A stretch of DNA of 24,444 nt from a virus. The stretch covers positions 1 through 24,444 of the IMG/VR virus record IMGVR_UViG_3300025719_000007. One strand, given 5' to 3'. Of this stretch, positions 21,240 through 24,444 are shown piece after piece. The position numbers were made by a program, and so were the translations under genes. How positions within the stretch are numbered: the stretch's first letter is position 1; each line of letters opens with the position of its first letter. The notes beneath the pieces are model-generated. The model made no database searches and was not told the origin of the DNA. It saw only the letters and a program-made list of their open reading frames with translations.

Positions 21240-23433
21240 CAATCTTGACCGACCTTGCTTGTTCCCTTTCAACTTCCAGTTCCTCAATCTTTAATGCGTG
21301 TTCAGCAGCTTCCATTTGCATTTCAGCCATTAACTTCTCTTTCTCAAAACGAACCTTTTCAATTTCAACTTGTGACTTTTGCATTTCAATCTGGTTTTGC
21401 TCACGTTCTGCTTGTAATTGCGATTGTAATTTAGCCACTTCGATTTGGTTCTTTTGCTGATCTTTAGACATATCAACCTGCATACGCATTTGTTCCAAAC
21501 CTTGTTTCTCCTTGTCCATCTGCATTTCTGCTTGCATCTTCTGACCTTCCATCTGCATCTTCTGCATTTCGATCTGTGCTTTCATCTTATCGGCTTCAGC
21601 TTTTGGATCAGGTGGAGGTGGTTGAGGTTGTGTCGTGTCAGGGTTGCTTATGAAGCGATCAAAGTTTTTATAACCCATTGACTTTAACGCTTCCCCGACC
21701 ATATTGTAGACATTCTTTGGACTAACCATGTGCCTAAATTCTGGATCTTGTCGTATAGCGACATAATTTTGAGCCAATAACGCCATATGGTTGATTGCTT
21801 GATCCCTGTTACCGTGCCCAAGGCCGACATTAACCGATACATTTGTGTTGCCCTTCCATTGTGTTGGATCTATCTGCACCCATTTATTTCTTAGTTTAAT
21901 CATTTCTGCACGATCCTGATTTTTAAGGATCAAACCGTACATCTTCTTAAACATATCTTTAATGCCAGTTTCAGAAAAAATACGAACCATCAGTTCTAAT
22001 CGAGCATTAGCAGCATCCATTTGTGCATTTGCTGGGCCTGCTTTAGCATTATTCAACACATCTGGGTCTATCCCTGTTCTGAACTTTGAAACACCTGTGC
22101 GACCATCTCTGATCTGGTCTACATAATTCAACAACTCAAAACTACCGTTAGGCAAAGGTGGAGTGTCTAAGCGTGTTACCGCATTAGGAGTCTTGACTCT
22201 AATCACACCACCGGGTCTACTTGTTAGCAAGTCATCAAGGTTAGCCTGACCTTCGAGCATCGTAAAACGCCCGTTATTCAAATTATAAATATTGTCAAGA
22301 ATGTTTCTAATGATTGTTGATTTTACAATCTGTATGTCCACTACCTTATCTGACAACGACAACCCGTAATATTTATGTGGAACTGGAATGGGGCAAATAG
22401 AGGCAAAGGGCTTCTCTTCTATTGGGATATTCTCCAATATTTTATTTCCAGCCTTCGTTATCTTACGTAGCTCTGCGTGTCCGTCACCATCCCAATCCAC
22501 ATTCATATAGCCTTCTGTTATCCAAATCTTTCTCCCTGAATGTGTGTTATTAAAGGCACTATCTCTACTGGTATACGAGTCATCAAAATTATGTCTTGCG
22601 TTGGATTCATCATTCCATTCCTGATCGTCTTCCCCTGCCATCTCATCTAATTCATCATCTGAAACATCAGGGAACATGTCTTTAACTTCAGAAATTGTCA
22701 GACTCACTCTATGCCCAACAAAATCTGCATCATCTAAACTCTTTGCTCTTTTGGAAACTAATAATTCTTCTGGGGGGATTACTTCAACTCTTACTCTTCC
22801 GTTCTCTTTTATACGTTCTACAACCACATCGTGGAAACGCATCATTTGTGGCATTTGTCCTTGCATTTGTCCTTGCATTTGCCCTTGCCCGATAACTTCT
22901 TTTCCAGTTTCGGTATGCTCCACCACTTCAATTTCTTCATCACTAACCAGTTTAGCAAACGCAAAATCATCAAGGCCACTGTATTCCTCTCTTTCGATCT
23001 TAGGTGTGTCATCCCACCATATCTTTGAAACTCCAGTCTTCTCTAACAGGGCATCCTTCGCCATATCGTGTATAATGCTAAACCCGTTATTTCTTTTCTC
23101 AAATATATAATTTACATAGTCTGTAGCTTGTTCTGCTTCTTCTTCATCTTCTGGGCCAGTTGCTTCAAATTCTGCTATGCGGTCACTGCCTGTAAATACT
23201 TTCATAATATGTGGCATGGCCCATTCAACTACTTCAAATACATCATGGGACACCACTTGAGAACGCCCTTCAACCTCATTACCCAATGAATTACCGTAAT
23301 AATACTCTACAGCCATACGTCTTTGTTCTGAAAGCTCACTATCATGCCTGCCTATAGCATTGTCTGTCTCCCAGTCAAACATAGACTTTAATTCATCTTC
23401 AGTTAACTTCGCCTTTTTATTTTTTGCTCTCAC
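21232..23433 (-). CDS. portal protein (phiEco32/SU10 type), 733 aa
   Basis: The GTG at 23433 is chosen as start because AAGGTGGA lies four to five bases before it; the frame is open to a TTG at 23475, which has no such signal. Early residues contain GRSQVVSHDVFEVVEWAMPH with MKVFTGSDRIAEFEATGPED and EQATDYVNYIFEKRNNGF, a pattern I recognise from portal proteins of the phiEco32/SU10 group. Later landmarks are KDALLEKTGVSKIWWDD, RVEVIPPEELLVSKRAKSLD and the stem/crown region GVSKFRTGIDPDVLN. The last 150 residues are a Met/Gln/Glu-rich coiled coil (barrel). A three-unit 12-bp repeat encodes QGQM copies near residue 190. The protein forms the dodecameric DNA gate at one capsid vertex and docks the terminase. 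Confidence 0.85.
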   Translation of the reverse strand: MRAKNKKAKLTEDELKSMFDWETDNAIGRHDSELSEQRRMAVEYYYGNSLGNEVEGRSQVVSHDVFEVVEWAMPHIMKVFTGSDRIAEFEATGPEDEEEAEQATDYVNYIFEKRNNGFSIIHDMAKDALLEKTGVSKIWWDDTPKIEREEYSGLDDFAFAKLVSDEEIEVVEHTETGKEVIGQGQMQGQMQGQMPQMMRFHDVVVERIKENGRVRVEVIPPEELLVSKRAKSLDDADFVGHRVSLTISEVKDMFPDVSDDELDEMAGEDDQEWNDESNARHNFDDSYTSRDSAFNNTHSGRKIWITEGYMNVDWDGDGHAELRKITKAGNKILENIPIEEKPFASICPIPVPHKYYGLSLSDKVVDIQIVKSTIIRNILDNIYNLNNGRFTMLEGQANLDDLLTSRPGGVIRVKTPNAVTRLDTPPLPNGSFELLNYVDQIRDGRTGVSKFRTGIDPDVLNNAKAGPANAQMDAANARLELMVRIFSETGIKDMFKKMYGLILKNQDRAEMIKLRNKWVQIDPTQWKGNTNVSVNVGLGHGNRDQAINHMALLAQNYVAIRQDPEFRHMVSPKNVYNMVGEALKSMGYKNFDRFISNPDTTQPQPPPPDPKAEADKMKAQIEMQKMQMEGQKMQAEMQMDKEKQGLEQMRMQVDMSKDQQKNQIEVAKLQSQLQAEREQNQIEMQKSQVEIEKVRFEKEKLMAEMQMEAAEHALKIEELEVEREQARSVKIGD
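22852..22887 (-). repeat. three tandem 12-bp repeats inside the portal gene
   Basis: The unit catttgtccttg occurs at 22852-22863 and 22864-22875 identically and once more at 22876-22887 with one change (t to c). It encodes three copies of a QGQM-type tetrapeptide in a surface-loop region of the portal. The high identity suggests recent slippage expansion. Confidence 0.85.
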
Positions 23434-23620
23434 GCTTATCCACCTTTGCTTTTTGTTTAACTGCTTTTGGTTCAACAGTCTTTCTTTTAATCAGGTCTAT
23501 AATTCCAACCTCGTTAGTCGTGAAGCTCTCGCTGTTACCAAAAATAAGTTCAACCTTGGATTCTAAATCTTTAACACGTTCTTCTAATTCAATTATTTTA
23601 AAGCTGTCTTTAAGGCTCAT
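23417..23620 (-). CDS. small coiled-coil protein, 67 aa
   Basis: The N-terminal half is a heptad-rich acidic helix (FKIIELEERVKDLESKVELI), and the C-terminus is strongly basic (IKRKTVEPKAVKQKAKVDKR). The ATG has AGGAG six bases upstream. It overlaps the HNH gene by 11 bp and the portal start by 17 bp. It may be a small oligomeric accessory of packaging; no family is recognised. Confidence 0.65.
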   Translation of the reverse strand: MSLKDSFKIIELEERVKDLESKVELIFGNSESFTTNEVGIIDLIKRKTVEPKAVKQKAKVDKRESKK

Positions 23621-23855
23621 GGTACTCTCCTATATTATGGCATATCCTATGACAATTAGCACATAGCATTATGCACTTATCCCACTCTTCCTTAATTTTC
23701 TTCCAAGACCTATCCATAGAACTGGAGTTAAGAGTAAACTCCTTCGCTTCGATATGATGAAAATCAAACACTACATCAGGGAATGTTCTTCCACAATCGT
23801 TACATCTACTGTTAGACATTTTGACTAACTTAGTTCTACGCTTGGTACGTTTCAT
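23610..23855 (-). CDS. HNH endonuclease, 81 aa
   Basis: The zinc-type HNH motif is complete: Cys18-x2-Cys21 (CNDCGRTF), the paired histidines of VVFDFHHIEAKEF (His33, His34), the Asn of CANCH (67) and Cys65-x2-Cys68-His69. A basic N-terminus (MKRTKRRTKL) probably binds DNA. The start is placed at the ATG at 23855, preceded by GAGG six bases upstream; a GTG at 23885, abutting the terminase stop, would add ten residues. It lies directly after the terminase gene. HNH proteins next to terminase genes can be part of the packaging machine, as shown for HK97-type phages, or can be freestanding mobile endonucleases. The sequence does not decide between these. Confidence 0.8.
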   Translation of the reverse strand: MKRTKRRTKLVKMSNSRCNDCGRTFPDVVFDFHHIEAKEFTLNSSSMDRSWKKIKEEWDKCIMLCANCHRICHNIGEYHEP

Positions 23856-23885
23856 TTTCTTCCTCACTTTAGATAATAGTTTCAC

Positions 23886-24444
23886 TTAAACTATACCCAT
23901 ATTGTTATACTCCAATGGTTTGTTAAAGCTACCTCCGAAACTTTGGTAAGCAAAAGTCAGGCAAAACGCATCCGCTAAATCAGGAGACTTTAGCCCACGT
24001 TTCTTCATATCTTCTTTACTCTCTGCTTGTAACTTGCCTAGACTTGTATAAGCAAATTTAACATTAGCCAGTTCATCAATCAGGTCTTCATCTCTAGGCA
24101 TACTGACTGACATTGTGTCAAACCAGTCACGAGCGTTAAACCATAGTTCATCTCTTAACCGATTGTAGAGATGTTCCACTGCTGGCCTTTCTGCGACATT
24201 GACTCCCCTAACAGGTAGCCCCATCTCCATGAGTCTATCCACCACGCCACTCCCCAGTCCAATCGAATCCACCAATATTTCCGTGGGCCTTTCGTTAGGA
24301 TGTATTTCTGTTTTTTTGTATTTACTGGCGATAATTCCACAGGTCTGCATAAGGTCTTTGCCTCGCCATGATTCGACCTTACCAACAATTCTCCTGCCTT
24401 TCCTAATACATAAAGCGGTACTGTCCGAACCAAATCTGGCAACG
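23886..24444 (-). CDS. terL: terminase large subunit, C-terminal nuclease part (partial)
   Basis: The reading frame is open to the right edge, so only the last 185 residues are visible. They start VARFGSDSTALCIRKGRR, the first strand of the RNase H-like nuclease domain; the first catalytic Asp would be just outside the window. The second acidic site is in EILVDSIGLGSGVVDRL (Asp59 of the visible part) and the third in SPDLADAFCLTFAY (Asp158). Conserved ESWRG and LRDELWFNARDWF segments also fit. The enzyme cuts concatemeric DNA during packaging, and its ATPase domain must lie beyond 24444. Internal ATG codons in the same frame, for example at 24350, are not the true start. Confidence 0.9.
   Translation of the reverse strand, partial: VARFGSDSTALCIRKGRRIVGKVESWRGKDLMQTCGIIASKYKKTEIHPNERPTEILVDSIGLGSGVVDRLMEMGLPVRGVNVAERPAVEHLYNRLRDELWFNARDWFDTMSVSMPRDEDLIDELANVKFAYTSLGKLQAESKEDMKKRGLKSPDLADAFCLTFAYQSFGGSFNKPLEYNNMGIV

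Noticed and set aside
23434-23475. Longer portal start at 23475
   Set aside because: The codon is TTG without a ribosome binding site and would overlap the 67-aa gene by 59 bp. The GTG at 23433 has a good site.
24155-24442. 95-codon minus-strand frame at the right edge
   Set aside because: It is a shifted frame over the terminase nuclease domain, whose own frame stays open to the edge and carries recognisable motifs.
1-24444. tRNA genes, CRISPR arrays, integrase or attachment sites
   Set aside because: Reading both strands showed no cloverleaf, no regularly spaced direct repeats and no recombinase motif. A covariance search for tRNAs was not possible here.

Overview
The window is part of a tailed double-stranded DNA phage (or provirus-like contig). 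It is the late, virion-building arm of a podovirus-type genome. Apart from one possible short ORF, every supported gene lies on the minus strand, so the arm reads from right to left. The head and tail genes look like the phiEco32/SU10 type: a portal of about 730 residues, an SU10-type major capsid protein, a gp4-like adaptor and a beta-rich tail nozzle. The host cannot be read from the sequence. The fibre-protein style (IADDAIDSEHY-type repeats, Ala/Ser stalks) and the AT-rich composition resemble uncultured marine phages, but this is an inference.

Layout in transcription order. (1) Packaging and head, 24444 to 16745: terminase large subunit (N-terminus off the edge), HNH endonuclease, a 67-aa coiled-coil protein, portal, a 42-aa basic protein, an ADP-ribosyltransferase-fold protein, two small proteins, a decoration-like protein, scaffold and major capsid protein, ending in a G6/C6 hairpin. 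(2) Connector and fibres, 16685 to 11213: a 26-aa membrane peptide, a 109-aa protein, the head-tail adaptor, a tryptophan-heptad protein, two paralogous fibre proteins with small proteins between and after them, a collar-type fibre, a four-cysteine protein and an XkdW-like protein. (3) A possible lysis pair, 11208 to 10708: a coiled coil with a C-terminal membrane segment, then a 63-aa holin-like protein. (4) Nozzle and ejection proteins, 10707 to 304: nozzle, a small tail protein, a GNAT-like protein, then seven mostly Gly/Gln/Pro-rich or amphipathic proteins that look like internal virion proteins, the last with a putative peptidoglycan-hydrolase domain.

The most unusual region is the left end (1-303). 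A near-consensus sigma70-type promoter (TTGACA, 17 bp, TAAATT) is followed by about 135-200 nt without a convincing gene. These bases fold into an 11-bp stem that begins at the predicted +1 base, then a 10-bp terminator hairpin with a U tract, then a second terminator directly before a strong ribosome binding site and the start of another gene. An 8-nt perfect complementarity joins the loop of the 5' stem to the loop of the first terminator. This looks like an undescribed phage small RNA or a tandem-terminator leader.

Other notable points: a near-perfect promoter on the opposite strand at 18829-18857; a C-terminal nonapeptide shared by two fibre-type proteins although eight of nine codons differ; and two genes of 26 and 42 aa in gaps between head genes. 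No tRNA, CRISPR array, integrase or insertion sequence was seen.
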